DNA of 64,000 nucleotides from positions 33,055,101 through 33,119,100 of the forward strand of contig CM046873.1 of NCBI GenBank assembly GCA_025617745.1, in the 5' to 3' direction. Origin of the DNA: Heliocidaris erythrogramma (lineage: Eukaryota; Echinodermata; Echinoidea; Camarodonta; Echinometridae). Under the pieces are notes generated by a model. The model was not told the origin of the DNA and did no database searches. It saw only the letters and a program-made list of their open reading frames with translations. The position numbers and the translations under genes are program-made. Below are positions 50,701-54,358 of the stretch, piece after piece; the first letter of the stretch is position 1, and each line of letters opens with the position of its first letter.

Positions 50701-53525
50701 TCAAGGTCACAAGTTCTATAACCCCTTTGTAAGAAATGAAAATCTTGCTTTTGTCACAGAGGGAGCTATTTAGAAATCAGTGCAAGTACAGCTAGTAAAG
50801 GTTATAAACTACGCGAAAAAATAATGTGTTTTACCAAATTGTTGTAACAGTTATAACTTTTGTAATCGATCGCATACTCACACAAATTTAAAATTTAGGG
50901 CTGCAAATAGATGAAGTACCTGTAAAACTCGACATTTTTTAACACCATGTACAAGTAAAAGAATCAGATTTATAACTGACTAAGTCAAGTTCACATCGAG
51001 TTGAGTAAATTGAGCCGTCTGGAGCGTAGAGTTGAGTCAGTAGAACAAGCTCGCTGGTGTCAAACTCTAGCTGGCTTCTTTATTACAAAACTGCTTTATT
51101 GTTATCAAGTCCTGAAACACTGATTGCATTGTACATGTAGATCCCAAATATTACCCAAGTATTATTTAACTGCTTTCTTCTTTTACAAGTTCTACGTCGA
51201 TATCTACAATATACAGTTTATTATTAAGTACAAGCTTGAATAAACAAAATACCTTGGAAGGCACTTCATGTGGGGACGTCAAGGAATATAACATCCATTC
51301 CTTTAGCAAGTCCGTCATGAACAGTGTACAACCATTATTTAATCCAAAGTTTGTCCTGAAACATAATTGTTTTCTTCCACTTTCTTTCGCTTCTTTTCCA
51401 GACTCACAGATGCCCATAAAAATGCAATTCGTGCAATAAGAAAAATTAGGTATTATGTTGCAAGGAGAAAATTCCAGGTGAGTCACACTTCTTAATAGCT
51501 CTTTTTTTTTCTGTTCAGTCTTATTTCATTCACCTGCATGTAATCAAATATGCATATAAAATAAAATTTTGTGTAATTCGTAATCTAATGTAACTGCTCC
51601 ATTAAAACAAATGACATGGCTGTAGTTGTTTTTCATAACTGCTGTTTGTGTGGTAATGTTTATGGCACATGTAGTTGACAGTCATCATAAAAAAATATCC
51701 TACATTTTAAAAAATAGATTGATACAGTATACTTAAAACAAACAGAAGGAGGCAGTAAGAAAAGAATGAGGATTGAAAATGCTTAATTTTCTTCACTTAA
51801 TAGATAAGATACATTGTAAGATCTGAATTGTAGAGCTCATTGTTAATGATAAACACTCTTTGTAATGTATAAAAAAAATGATGTCCTGAAAGGGTTAATA
51901 GATATTAAAGATAAATTGTAAGATCTGAATTGTAGAGTTCATTGTTAATGATAAACAATCTTTGTAATGTATCTACATGGGTCTCTGTTACAGGTAGAAA
52001 AAAAAGATCTATTTTTAGTCCAAACATAGAAAATTTATATTCTTGGGAGCGATTCTGTGCCCCGGGGCTCAGAAAAGTATACACAGCAGAAAATGCAATG
52101 GCCATCCTATCATTTCCATTTCATTTTAATAGAAGCTTTTTGTTTTGCTATTGACAGCAAGCAAGGAAACCATACGATGTCCGAGACGTCATTGAACAGT
52201 ACTCACAGGGCCATTTGAACATGATGGTTCGTATTAAAGAGCTTCAAAGAAGAATCGATACTACTTTAGGAAAACCAGGATCTATGCATTTAGGTAAGAA
52301 AATTTGCATTTAATTACAATTTTTCTACCATTGTGTCTAATTTTTTTTCTTTAGATGCTTGCCTTGAATATCCATTTGCTTTTACAGGCTTAGAATAAAA
52401 GTTCAATAGTCATTAAATTTTCATGTTGCTTTCATCTTTTTGCCATGTCTTTTCTCATTTTCTTTGTAATTTTCTGATACATAAAAATTAGGTGATTGAT
52501 ACAATATCTCCAAAACATGAGGTTAAATATGTCACAATTTCATTCTTTATATAATGCAAATGCGTCTGTGATAGACTGAATCAGGGAAAGAATTTTAGCA
52601 TTGTGTGGAGAACAAACAGATTGAAAAAAAAAGTGGTGTTTGAGGTTGTTCACAATTCCTTCACCAAACTAACTACAAACATCACTCTACTTAATACTAA
52701 GATTGGAAATCATTTGCTAGTCCAATTTTCTTTGATTGTGTTATTCAGGAGACAGGAAGAGGCAAACAGTTGTTGCAAGAGTTGCAGTTGTGGAACAAAA
52801 TGTGAGTTTTCACTTTGTACTTTTCTATCTTTCCAGAAATATTCTCATTTCTATTTTCATACCATTTTAATCTCTAACCTATTCTGAATGAGAGGGTGCC
52901 AGACTAACTTTGCCATGATTCTTTTGAAAACAGTCAAGGAGACAGGCTCCTCCAGTTAAATCAGTCGACATGGGGAAGTTATGAGGCATATTAAATGTTC
53001 TAGACTCCAAAGTCTAGCTTATGACTTTGGAATCGCTAATTCATAGAGGTTATAATGATCTATTGTTTGTATTGTTACACTAATTTTTTGTTTTCCCATG
53101 TGCCTGGGAGGGGAAAAAACAAACTTAATTGCTATAGCCCTCAGGCCTCTCCTCCCAATATATCTGATTGGGATAGGCAGGTGAACCACTGCACCATGGT
53201 TTCCCCCTACAATTTGCACTGATAGTGTGGTGAGCTCTTAAAGCACATTGATGTCCTACAAACAGGGTCTCCGGTCCAGTTAACATCCTGTCTGTGGCAC
53301 TAGCTTCTTTGACCCTCTCTCTTATTTGTTTTCCAGATGCAAATGATGGATCGTAAGCTTGACAAGTGCATGCAACTTCTTAACATTCTAGTGGACCGAA
53401 CCACACCCCAACCAATCAGGAGACCAATGCCATCAAGCAAACCCTCATCCTCATCTTCTTCATCTTCTGATGAAGAAGACGAAGAAAGTTCTAAACTGGG
53501 TGCCAGTGGAAGCACCGATACGTAA
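5034..53525 (+). CDS. KCNQ1: KCNQ1-type (Kv7.1) voltage-gated K+ channel, spliced, 5' partial
   Basis: Spliced coding region of twelve exons (each listed separately), 1644 coding bases including the stop, with every phase agreeing across GT-AG introns. The product is a plasma-membrane delayed-rectifier potassium channel subunit. In order it holds the end of S2 and S2-S3 linker, S3, S4 with arginines, S5, pore with selectivity filter TIGYGD, S6 with the PAG bend, helix A with IQxxW, a long linker, helix B, helix C, a coiled-coil helix D and an acidic tail. Segments such as [15 protein letters not shown] and [15 protein letters not shown] fit KCNQ1, whereas KCNQ2-5 have YAHSKELVTAWY-type sequence here. 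Known for the family: tetrameric assembly through helix D, calmodulin on helices A/B, PIP2 dependence. N-terminus, S1 and most of S2 are not visible in the window and are probably upstream. Confidence 0.96.
5211..5281. repeat. ~70-bp foldback repeat (AGCCAGAAGGGCGTTAAC family)
   Basis: Near-palindrome: GGAGCCAGAAGGGCGTTAAC, short loop, then a diverged complement ending CTGGCTCTCAA. Further copies at 9157-9222, 20547-20622, 21413-21484, 26812-26884, 32107-32178 and 41838-41913. Confidence 0.8.
5514..5756. mobile_element. TTAA-flanked MITE, family 2
   Basis: TTAA at 5510-5513 and 5757-5760; ends CCCCTACCATGCC and GGTAGCATGGAAGGGG are inverted copies. Full copy reversed at 29034-29274, diverged copy 49351-49595, truncated copies from 13810 and 12367. 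Confidence 0.75.
5837..6109. mobile_element. two head-to-tail copies of a GGGCCC-GTTTCAT MITE with a CCAAT box
   Basis: Copy one 5837-5981 runs from GGGCCCCGTTTCATAAAACT to AGTTTCATGAAACAGGGCCC; a second copy follows at 5982-6109. Each has TTTGCTCTCAGCCAATCAGA inside. Other copies: 9365-9502 (reverse), 27247-27302 (partial), 33760-33858, 46339-46481 (reverse), 57794-57922, 62285-62420. Confidence 0.8.
6837..7130. repeat. GAATTATGAACC internal-repeat family
   Basis: Irregular runs of a 20-30-bp unit built on TTCAGAATTATGAACC and CATTTTCG. Relatives at 25046-25345 (a foldback of two opposed blocks) and 60708-60950. No ends with target duplication recognised. Confidence 0.75.
7131..9150. other. 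intron DNA, only simple repeats seen
   Basis: Contains a GA run at 7500-7540, a CA run near 8000 and an AAAAC/AACA-rich stretch at 8720-8850. No exon-like segment or recognised element. Confidence 0.5.
9157..9222. repeat. ~70-bp foldback repeat copy
   Basis: TTGAGAGCTATAAGGACATT ... ACCCTTCTTGCTCTCAAC; a diverged member of the AGCCAGAAGGGCGTTAAC family. Confidence 0.6.
9365..9502. mobile_element. GTTTCAT/CCAAT-box MITE, reverse copy
   Basis: TTTCATCAAGCGTTTTGTC at one end and its inverse AAACGCTTGATGAAA at the other, around TCTGATTGGCTGAGAGCAAA. Confidence 0.75.
9503..11010. other. intron DNA, nothing recognised
   Basis: AT-rich unique-looking sequence on both strands; no splice-bounded KCNQ segment, no repeat recognised from elsewhere in the window. 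Confidence 0.4.
11850..12185. repeat. GA-rich low-complexity tract
   Basis: More than 300 bp of purine-only or nearly purine sequence with a G run near 12020. The long open frames here (Arg/Glu/Gly one way, Ser/Leu/Pro the other) are artefacts. Confidence 0.95.
12450..12625. mobile_element. CAGT-ended TA-flanked MITE (pogo/Tigger-like)
   Basis: Starts CAGTTAACTCTGCATGA and ends ATGCAAAATTAACTG, flanked by TA on both sides; inside has the AAGTCGAACTTTCC kind of text common in Tigger-type ends. Superfamily inferred. Confidence 0.6.
13806..13980. mobile_element. TTAA family 2 MITE, truncated
   Basis: TTAACCCCTACCATGCCGTG onward matches 5510-5680; the right end is lost near 13980. Confidence 0.7.
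14387..15095. mobile_element. TTAA MITE family 4, copy with a nested insertion
   Basis: TTAACTCTTTCAGTGCCGAT at the left and GGCACAGTAAGAGTTAA at the right. Homologous to 15829-16294 along its length except for the extra 14448-14674 element. Confidence 0.75.
14448..14674. mobile_element. 227-bp TIR element nested in family 4
   Basis: CAATAGACCGCTTCTGTAAT at the left and its inverse ATTACCGAAGCGGCCTATTG at the right, TIRs continuing to about 34 bp with few mismatches. The sister copy lacks it: at 15890 CACC runs into TTGCTCGACC. Confidence 0.75.
15518..15541. repeat. (GA)n microsatellite
   Basis: About 11 GA units. Confidence 0.95.
15829..16294. mobile_element. TTAA MITE family 4, copy without the nested insertion
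   Basis: TTAACTCTTCCAGTGCCGAT ... CCCCTTGGCAAAGTAAGAGTTAA-type ends; aligns with 14387-15095. Confidence 0.75.
16579..16994 (+). pseudogene. Crypton-like / DUF3504 tyrosine-recombinase remnant
   Basis: The open frame 16579-16920 begins [20 protein letters not shown] and includes [18 protein letters not shown], followed by [20 protein letters not shown] and YVTQTIDEI. This order (an N-terminal NT-R/K-T...F helix and a later GRRGREN motif) is what I associate with the Crypton-derived DUF3504 domain of ZMYM/KIAA1958-type proteins. It breaks near 16915: the similarity resumes in another frame (about 16920-16994, [17 protein letters not shown]) and then hits a stop. The middle of the domain appears deleted and the catalytic C-terminal part is missing. 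No host gene structure is evident; it is probably a dead transposon copy within the KCNQ1 intron. Family assignment is from memory of motifs. Confidence 0.55.
17031..17110. mobile_element. 80-bp TTAA MITE, family 1
   Basis: TTAACCCATTGCCTACGGGA at one end and ATTCAGTAGTCAACGGGTTAA-type inverse at the other; imperfect 16-bp TIRs. Other copies: 21933-22012, 29289-29368 (reverse), 31350-31429, 38730-38812, 41122-41210, 43362-43518 (nested), split copy 55119-55590; related piece 23337-23430. Confidence 0.8.
17107..17182. repeat. palindrome with ATATTGACTGGCC arms
   Basis: GCAATATTGACTGGCCTCAG and the inverse CTGAAGCCAGTCAATATTGC about 20 bp apart. The same TATTGACTGGC text bounds 17589-17712 and starts the repeat at 29519. 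Confidence 0.7.
17183..17395. repeat. dispersed repeat; inverted copy split at 29519-30655
   Basis: Includes ACAGGGCAATTAAAATTCAT, CGGGTTTCACCATTCACTTT and TTGTCAGTGCGCTTTTATTA. The reverse complement occurs at 30459-30655 and continues at 29519-29551, interrupted there by a 903-bp insert. Confidence 0.8.
18818..18992. mobile_element. CAGTGGAA-ended MITE (pogo/Tigger-like)
   Basis: CAGTGGAAACGC at the left, AATATTCCACTG at the right; inside repeated TGATATAACAAG/GGTATAACAAGG text. Superfamily inferred from CAGT ends. Confidence 0.5.
18993..19900. other. intron DNA with an 18-bp tandem duplication
   Basis: CCACATGGTTTTGAGTGC occurs twice in tandem at about 19541-19577. Nothing else recognised. 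Confidence 0.4.
20100..20625. repeat. cluster of half and full foldback-repeat units
   Basis: At roughly 90-120-bp intervals the text GACATATC(AG/GA)-CTG-GAGCCAGAA-GGGCGTTAAC recurs (about 20160, 20260, 20350, 20460, 20545), ending with a complete hairpin copy at 20547-20622. Intervening parts share CACTCAAT-TGCCAC-AAAGACA-AGGACAAC, so this is a degenerate tandem array. Confidence 0.65.
21413..21484. repeat. foldback repeat copy, near-perfect arms
   Basis: GGAGGCAGAAGGGCATTAAC and GTTAACGCCC-like complement ATTAACGCCCTTCTGGCTCTC with a short AT loop. Confidence 0.8.
21885..22290. repeat. dispersed repeat (1.4-kb family), interrupted by a TTAA MITE
   Basis: Parallel to 1391-1776; interrupted by the family 1 MITE at 21933-22012. 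Confidence 0.75.
21933..22012. mobile_element. TTAA family 1 MITE, filled site
   Basis: TTAA at 21933-21936 and 22009-22012 flank a 72-bp core. The related locus near 1435 has one TTAA and no insert. Confidence 0.85.
22350..22923. mobile_element. TTAA MITE family 5
   Basis: TTAAAGGGCAATCCAACC at the left, GGTTGGATTGCCTTTTAAA at the right, and long subterminal inverted blocks (CAGAGAAGCAGATTG / CCGTTTCTCTTATTTTTCTG). A second copy, with a decayed left TTAA, is 59706-60124. Confidence 0.75.
23976..24009. repeat. perfect compact hairpin, 15-bp arms, 4-nt loop
   Basis: AGGGAAGTGTAACTA, loop AGAT, exact complement TAGTTACACTTCCCT. Confidence 0.85.
24207..24290. repeat. CT-rich microsatellite
   Basis: Interrupted (CT)n; gives a spurious Ser/Leu-rich open frame. 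Confidence 0.9.
25046..25345. repeat. GAATTATGAACC family, foldback copy
   Basis: Left half reads GGTTCATAATTCC repeatedly, right half the complement GGAATTATGAACC, with a junction near 25205. Confidence 0.75.
25546..25705. mobile_element. short foldback MITE
   Basis: ATTAAAGGCACACC at 25593-25606 and its inverse GGTGTGCCTTTAATTG at 25655 onward, with outer blocks TTATCCGATAA / TTATCGGACAAATGAGG also opposed. Ends not exact. Confidence 0.55.
25982..26249. mobile_element. 268-bp TIR element
   Basis: ATAGCAAAACGCAATGGGGC ... GACGCAGGAAAGACGCAT at the left, inverse ATGCGTCCTTCCCGCG ... GTTTTGCTAT at the right; about 45-bp imperfect TIRs. Confidence 0.65.
26812..26884. repeat. foldback repeat copy
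   Basis: TTTGGAGCCAGAAGGGCGTA ... TTAGCGCCCTTCTAGCTCCAA; both arms end in GTTTGGAGC. Confidence 0.8.
27013..27091 (+). CDS. KCNQ1: KCNQ1 exon: S3 and start of S4
   Basis: 79 bp after TTGTAG, donor GTAGGT at 27092. With the carried-over base it reads [18 protein letters not shown] then QVFAASAI and the first two bases of an Arg codon. This is S3 plus the extracellular S3-S4 loop and the first S4 arginine. The 79-bp length equals the corresponding human KCNQ1 exon as I recall it; in KCNQ2-5 this and the next exon are fused as 176 bp. Confidence 0.95.
27247..27302. mobile_element. CCAAT-box MITE fragment
   Basis: CAAATTTGCTCTCAGCCAAT and TTTCAGTAGCTTATAACTG only; both ends missing. Confidence 0.65.
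28090..28600. repeat. degenerate pyrimidine minisatellite
   Basis: About 500 bp of TTCTACTATTTCTACTTC-like text. The 175-residue Leu/Phe/Ser-rich frame here is low-complexity, not a gene. Confidence 0.9.
29030..29278. mobile_element. TTAA family 2 MITE, reverse copy
   Basis: TTAACCCCTGCCATGCC ... CGGCATGGTAGGGGTTAA, complete, inverted relative to 5510-5760. Confidence 0.75.
29289..29368. mobile_element. TTAA family 1 MITE, reverse copy
   Basis: TTAACCCATTGACTACTGAC ... CAGTAGGCAATTGGTTAA, 11 bp from the family 2 copy. Confidence 0.75.
29552..30454. mobile_element. 903-bp TTAA element (piggyBac/Kolobok-like), non-coding
   Basis: TTAA at 29548-29551 and 30455-30458. Ends AGGGAATTAACCCC and GAGGTTAATTCTCCT are inverted; internally GGGGGCTGCCATTTTC and its inverse near 30265-30285. 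Interrupts the repeat seen intact at 17183-17395. No open frame of transposase size, so non-autonomous. Confidence 0.75.
31350..31429. mobile_element. TTAA family 1 MITE
   Basis: TTAACCCATCGCCTACCGGA ... TTCAGCAGGTTAA. Confidence 0.75.
31557..31785. mobile_element. CACTGTAAAAAATT foldback MITE, TA-flanked
   Basis: TACACTGTAAAAAATTGCTG at 31557 and the inverse CAGTAATTTTTTACAGTGTA ending 31785. The interior is multiple ACAGTAAATTACTG units in both directions, so almost the whole element can fold back. Confidence 0.8.
32107..32178. repeat. foldback repeat copy
   Basis: CTGTTTAGAGCCAGAAGGAT ... GCCCCTCTGACACTCAACAG; diverged arms. Confidence 0.65.
32728..32822. repeat. (TAC)n microsatellite
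   Basis: About 95 bp of TAC/ACT triplets, interrupted at 32790. Confidence 0.95.
33020..33116 (+). CDS. KCNQ1: KCNQ1 exon: S4 voltage sensor and S4-S5 linker
   Basis: 97 bp, acceptor TTGTAG ending 33019, donor GTAAGG at 33117. It finishes the Arg codon and then encodes 32 residues: [27 protein letters not shown] and FIHRQ. The S4 arginines, the Gln and the His-Ile/Val-Asp-Arg-Gln end follow the KCNQ1 pattern; KCNQ2-5 have RMIRMDRRGGTWKLL instead. The S4-S5 linker contacts the S6 gate and PIP2 in characterised channels. Confidence 0.96.
33584..33724 (+). CDS. KCNQ1: KCNQ1 exon: S5, turret and pore-helix start
   Basis: 141 bp (47 codons, phase 0 both ends), acceptor CAG at 33581-33583 behind a strong T tract, donor GTAAGA at 33725. 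Encodes [26 protein letters not shown], a turret [12 protein letters not shown] and YADALWWGV. The turret is of KCNQ1 length and carries a cysteine; KCNQ2-type turrets are shorter. The only intron separating it from the S4 exon is 467 bp. Confidence 0.96.
33760..33858. mobile_element. CCAAT-box MITE, left-truncated, just after an exon
   Basis: CAAATTTGCTCTCAGCCAAT begins about 36 bp downstream of the S5-exon donor; ends ACGCTTGATGAAAAGCTCCC. Confidence 0.7.
34330..34645. repeat. CT-rich tandem duplication
   Basis: TCTCTTGCTATTTCACTCTG with AGATCTTCTTC occurs at about 34347 and 34500, each followed by (CT)n; about 155 bp apart. Confidence 0.75.
35532..35642 (+). CDS. KCNQ1: KCNQ1 exon: selectivity filter and S6 start
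   Basis: 111 bp (37 codons), acceptor ACAG ending 35531, donor GTAAGT at 35643. Encodes [19 protein letters not shown] then [18 protein letters not shown]. The signature TIGYGD marks a K+-selective pore. The residue after GDK is Val, as in KCNQ1, where KCNQ2 has Tyr (a determinant of external TEA block in characterised channels). The donor is followed closely by a C15-A18-like homopolymer block at about 35670-35710. Confidence 0.97.
36058..36510. repeat. 83-bp minisatellite, about 5 units
   Basis: GACGGTGAGAAAGAG starts at 36124, 36207, 36290, 36373 and 36456: an exact 83-bp period. Units are nearly identical and purine-rich; the first is slightly diverged. Confidence 0.95.
36769..36958. mobile_element. 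CAGT-ended MITE (copy of 3534-3723)
   Basis: CAGTCAAACCTGCTTTAG ... ACAGGTTTCACTG with AAGACCACCTG repeats. Confidence 0.7.
37696..37786. mobile_element. short relative of the CAGT-ended MITE
   Basis: GTAAAACCTGCCTAAAAAGG ... GACAGGTTACAC; internal deletion relative to the longer copies. Confidence 0.5.
37787..38490. other. intron DNA, nothing recognised
   Basis: No exon-like stretch and no repeat matched elsewhere in the window. Confidence 0.4.
38730..38812. mobile_element. TTAA family 1 MITE, decayed left end; fragment also at 38493-38550
   Basis: CCCATTGCCTATGGGAACGG ... CAGTCGTCAATGGGTTAA. The left TTAA is lost. A half copy TTAACCAGTTGACTACTGAA lies about 240 bp upstream. Confidence 0.65.
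39234..39320. repeat. 18-bp tandem repeat with telomere-like core
   Basis: AAACCTAACCCTAATCGG repeated about three times with diverged edges; CCTAACCCTAA resembles the animal telomere repeat. Confidence 0.8.
39331..41000. other. intron DNA with a small tandem duplication
   Basis: TTTTTATTGAATCTAAAATG followed by TAATTAC is duplicated at about 39940-39994. Otherwise nothing recognised. Confidence 0.4.
41122..41210. mobile_element. TTAA family 1 MITE
   Basis: TTAACCCTTTAATTGCCCAC ... CAGTAGGAAATGGGATAA; the right TTAA is decayed. Confidence 0.65.
41238..41648. mobile_element. TTAA MITE family 3
   Basis: TTAACCCTTTCAGGACAGG at the left, GTCTCGAAAGGGTTAA at the right; internal AATATTGTTGCCAATT and GCTTTAAAATCC blocks. 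Other copies: 50390-50608 (left end lost), 55158-55553, 58475-58817; fragments near 42614 and 51880. Confidence 0.75.
41838..41913. repeat. foldback repeat copy
   Basis: TTGAGAACCAAAAAGGCATT ... ATAACGCCCTTCTGGCTCTCA. Confidence 0.7.
42833..43235. repeat. GA-rich minisatellite with a 17-G run
   Basis: GAAAGAGACCAACACAGATG-CAAGAAA recurs about every 65-80 bp; G17 at 43161-43177. Five or more overlapping open frames here are artefacts. Confidence 0.9.
43362..43518. mobile_element. TTAA family 1 MITE inserted into another family 1 copy
   Basis: Outer copy starts TTAACCCATTGACTACTGAG; at its internal TTAA (43401-43404) a second complete copy (43405-43479) begins CCCATTCCCTACCGG and ends at TTAA 43480-43483, after which the outer copy resumes (CCAAGAACTACTCAGTTCCT...GGCAATGAG). 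Confidence 0.8.
44092..45590. mobile_element. composite with five TTTTCACGAAGTGACGG boxes
   Basis: TGTTTTCACGAAGTGACGG at 44092-44110, variants at 44359-44377 and about 45331, and inverse copies at 45388-45407 and 45572-45590. The outermost pair would make a 1.5-kb inverted-repeat element, but nesting makes its true limits uncertain. The interior is GC-rich relative to surroundings. Confidence 0.55.
44382..45232. mobile_element. 851-bp GC-rich TIR element, possible 5-bp flanking repeat
   Basis: AGACCCTGTTTACAGTG at 44382 and the inverse CACTGTAAACGGGGTCT ending 45232. Subterminal GGGCCGAGGCCGGGC blocks occur in both orientations, and CACTGTAAACG occurs four times (about 44428, 44530, 45139, 45216). 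CTCAG appears at both borders. Confidence 0.65.
46210..46305 (+). CDS. KCNQ1: KCNQ1 exon: S6 end and helix A (calmodulin site)
   Basis: 96 bp (32 codons), acceptor TACAG ending 46209, donor GTATTT at 46306. Encodes [20 protein letters not shown], then [12 protein letters not shown]. The Gly completes the PAG bend of S6; the basic S6-proximal stretch is the KCNQ PIP2-interacting region; AAATLIQ begins helix A and its IQ-like calmodulin site. Confidence 0.96.
46339..46481. mobile_element. GGGCCC/CCAAT-box MITE, reverse copy
   Basis: GGGCCCTGTTTCATAATACT ... AATGAAATAGGGCCC, 33 bp after an exon donor. Confidence 0.8.
46512..47334. mobile_element. AAAATAG-rich TIR element
   Basis: TACCCTGCCCG at 46512-46522 and inverse CGGGCAGGGTA at 47324-47334. 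The 800-bp interior is almost wholly AAAATAGT/TATTTTT variants, so it is both an element and a low-complexity repeat. Confidence 0.65.
47345..47660. repeat. possible retrotransposon 3'-tail fragment
   Basis: Contains AGCATTTATAAAGCGCTG and AAAAAGGTAGGTCTTTAGTC, phrases reminiscent of LINE/SINE tails in animals. Weak: no coding part or poly(A) seen. Confidence 0.3.
48276..48669 (+). CDS. KCNQ1: KCNQ1 exon: helix A end and variable A-B linker
   Basis: 394 bp, acceptor ATATAG ending 48275, donor GTATTC at 48670, exits in phase 1. Begins CAWRLYAS and ATWKIHL, which complete helix A and match CAWRCYA...STWKIYI of relatives. The rest is not conserved: Gln/Asn/Ser-rich, a basic patch ([16 protein letters not shown]), then a Gly/Ala-rich run ([20 protein letters not shown]). 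This is much longer than the roughly 123-bp human exon. An in-frame ATG is absent at the start, so open-frame finders begin too late (48363) and run past the donor. Confidence 0.9.
49044..49144. mobile_element. perfect 101-bp palindromic MITE, TTA-flanked (PIF/Harbinger-like)
   Basis: 50-bp arms are exact complements around one C at 49094. Starts GGCGCCTTACG, ends CGTAAGGCGCC, with TTA at 49041-49043 and 49145-49147. A 3-bp TTA/TAA duplication is the PIF/Harbinger habit. GC-rich in an AT-rich intron. Confidence 0.8.
49347..49599. mobile_element. TTAA family 2 MITE, diverged
   Basis: TTAACCCCTTCCTTGCCGTG ... GGTGGCATGGAAGGGGTTAA. Confidence 0.75.
49755..50136. mobile_element. 382-bp MITE with exact 9-bp target duplication
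   Basis: Starts GGCTTGTTACGTTTACACAC; the right end is the inverse, with a 36-bp TIR and one mismatch. GTCTGAATG lies on both sides (49746-49754, 50137-50145). 9-bp duplications occur with Mutator-like and sometimes Merlin-like elements. The centre holds a perfect telomere-like palindrome (49941-49974). Confidence 0.85.
50214..50358 (+). CDS. KCNQ1: KCNQ1 exon: distal A-B linker
   Basis: 145 bp, acceptor CATAG ending 50213, donor GTAAGT at 50359. Completes a Gly codon, then reads [38 protein letters not shown] and LPYVPETIT. No strong family motif of its own; supported by open frame, good borders and phases that fit both neighbours. Ser-rich and acidic, as expected of a cytoplasmic linker. 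Confidence 0.85.
50612..50830. repeat. dispersed repeat (copy of 2488-2700)
   Basis: GACATCCCGTGGATACTACC, TTTCAAGGTCACAAGTTCTA and GTCACAGAGGGAGC blocks in the same order. Confidence 0.7.
51402..51477 (+). CDS. KCNQ1: KCNQ1 exon: helix B
   Basis: 76 bp, acceptor TTCCAG ending 51401, donor GTGAGT at 51478. Encodes [20 protein letters not shown] then RRKFQ, equivalent to the family's [24 protein letters not shown]. This is the second calmodulin-binding helix. 76 bp is also the length I recall for the human KCNQ1 exon here. Confidence 0.94.
52158..52293 (+). CDS. KCNQ1: KCNQ1 exon: helix C
   Basis: 136 bp, acceptor GACAG ending 52157, donor GTAAGA at 52294. Encodes [45 protein letters not shown] and one base of a Gly codon. 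The stretch through KELQRR is nearly invariant across KCNQ1 proteins and forms part of the assembly region. Confidence 0.96.
52749..52801 (+). CDS. KCNQ1: KCNQ1 exon: start of coiled-coil helix D
   Basis: 53 bp, acceptor TTCAG ending 52748, donor GTGAGT at 52802. Completes Gly and encodes [17 protein letters not shown]. Together with the next exon this makes a heptad-like helix that aligns with the family's ARLNRVEDKVTQLDQRL tetramerisation helix. Short, but phases and splice sites are exact. Confidence 0.88.
53099..53220 (-). repeat. possible tRNA-derived SINE, reverse
   Basis: On the minus strand GGGGAAACCATGGTGCAGTG resembles a pol III A-box region (TGGTGCAGTGGTT). No clear B box, so this is tentative. 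It lies in the last intron. Confidence 0.35.
53337..53525 (+). CDS. KCNQ1: KCNQ1 last exon: helix D end, acidic tail, stop
   Basis: Coding part of the last exon: acceptor TTCCAG ending 53336, phase 0, 62 codons then TAA at 53523-53525. [19 protein letters not shown] finishes the coiled coil. It is followed by a Pro-rich spacer, a run of eight serines, an acidic DEEDEE patch (good casein-kinase-2-like context, inferred) and the end GASGSTDT. There is no hydrophobic C-terminal PDZ ligand. Exon presumably continues into the 3' UTR. Confidence 0.92.
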   Translation: MQMMDRKLDKCMQLLNILVDRTTPQPIRRPMPSSKPSSSSSSSSDEEDEESSKLGASGSTDT

Positions 53526-53880
53526 AGAACGATGCCCTTTGGGCAGAGGCAGTGATTCGTAGAACGGCACTTGTTATCGGCTGCCAAGTGCCAGGTGAAG
53601 ATAGGTAGGATCTTATGCCACCAGCGAAAGCACAAATGGGTAAAGAACCTTGCCTTTGGGAACACCAGGAGGGGCCGAGGTCTTGTAGAAAGGCACTTAA
53701 TATTGGCTGCCAGTTTAAGATCAGGTATGTGGCCAAGCCTAGTTTGTTGCCATCATAGATTTATAGAGAACCATGCCCTATTGACCAAAAGCAAAGCCAC
53801 ATCCTTATACTGCTCTTTGTTGGAATATGAAGAAGAAGAATAGAGCTCTGTACAGGCAGTTAGTGGAACCATAGATACAC
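53500..53880 (+). repeat. degenerate tandem repeat crossing the KCNQ1 stop codon
   Basis: A unit starting with the last codons and stop (GCCAGTGGAAGCACC, TAAAGAACGATGCCCTTTGG) recurs at about 53617 (GCCACCAGCGAAAGCAC, TAAAGAACCTTGCCTTTGG) and more weakly at about 53748 and 53850. Spacing is roughly 100-130 bp. It lies at the start of the presumed 3' UTR. Confidence 0.6.
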
Positions 53881-54352
53881 TTTTGCCCAAGAGCTGAAGC
53901 ATAGACACTTGGCCATGCCATTTTGCAGCAGCTTTCATACATAGATATGGGAGGAACATCTGCAGGGCGATCAGGCATTTACTCTTTTAGGGGTAAAGAC
54001 TCGGGTCCCAGTTTTATTTTCCATGTATGTTAGGCAAAGCTTGAGGGATTGCTATGGTGTGAGATCCAGGATTGAAGTTCAGAATTGTGAGCAGAGTACA
54101 CGTATCTGTCGTACAATCATAAGTGGATAGCCACGCCTTGAGTATGGGTGTTGAGAGAGCGATGCCTTATCGATAAGAATATTGATATCATATTTATGGT
54201 ACTAAGTGTTGAGTATTCAGCCTAAGTGTTCTAAGAAGAAAGACTACCAAAGCAGAGTTATAGAAAGATCCAAACCCTATAGGACCAAGGTTATCACACT
54301 TATGATTATGCATAGGATTGCACAATGGGTTGATATTAATACGTCACTTTCA

Positions 54353-54358
54353 AATAAA
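54353..54358 (+). promoter_or_regulatory. candidate polyadenylation signal
   Basis: First AATAAA downstream of the KCNQ1 stop (about 830 bp away). Others lie at 56353-56358 and 57647-57652, so the true 3' end is undecided. Confidence 0.35.
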
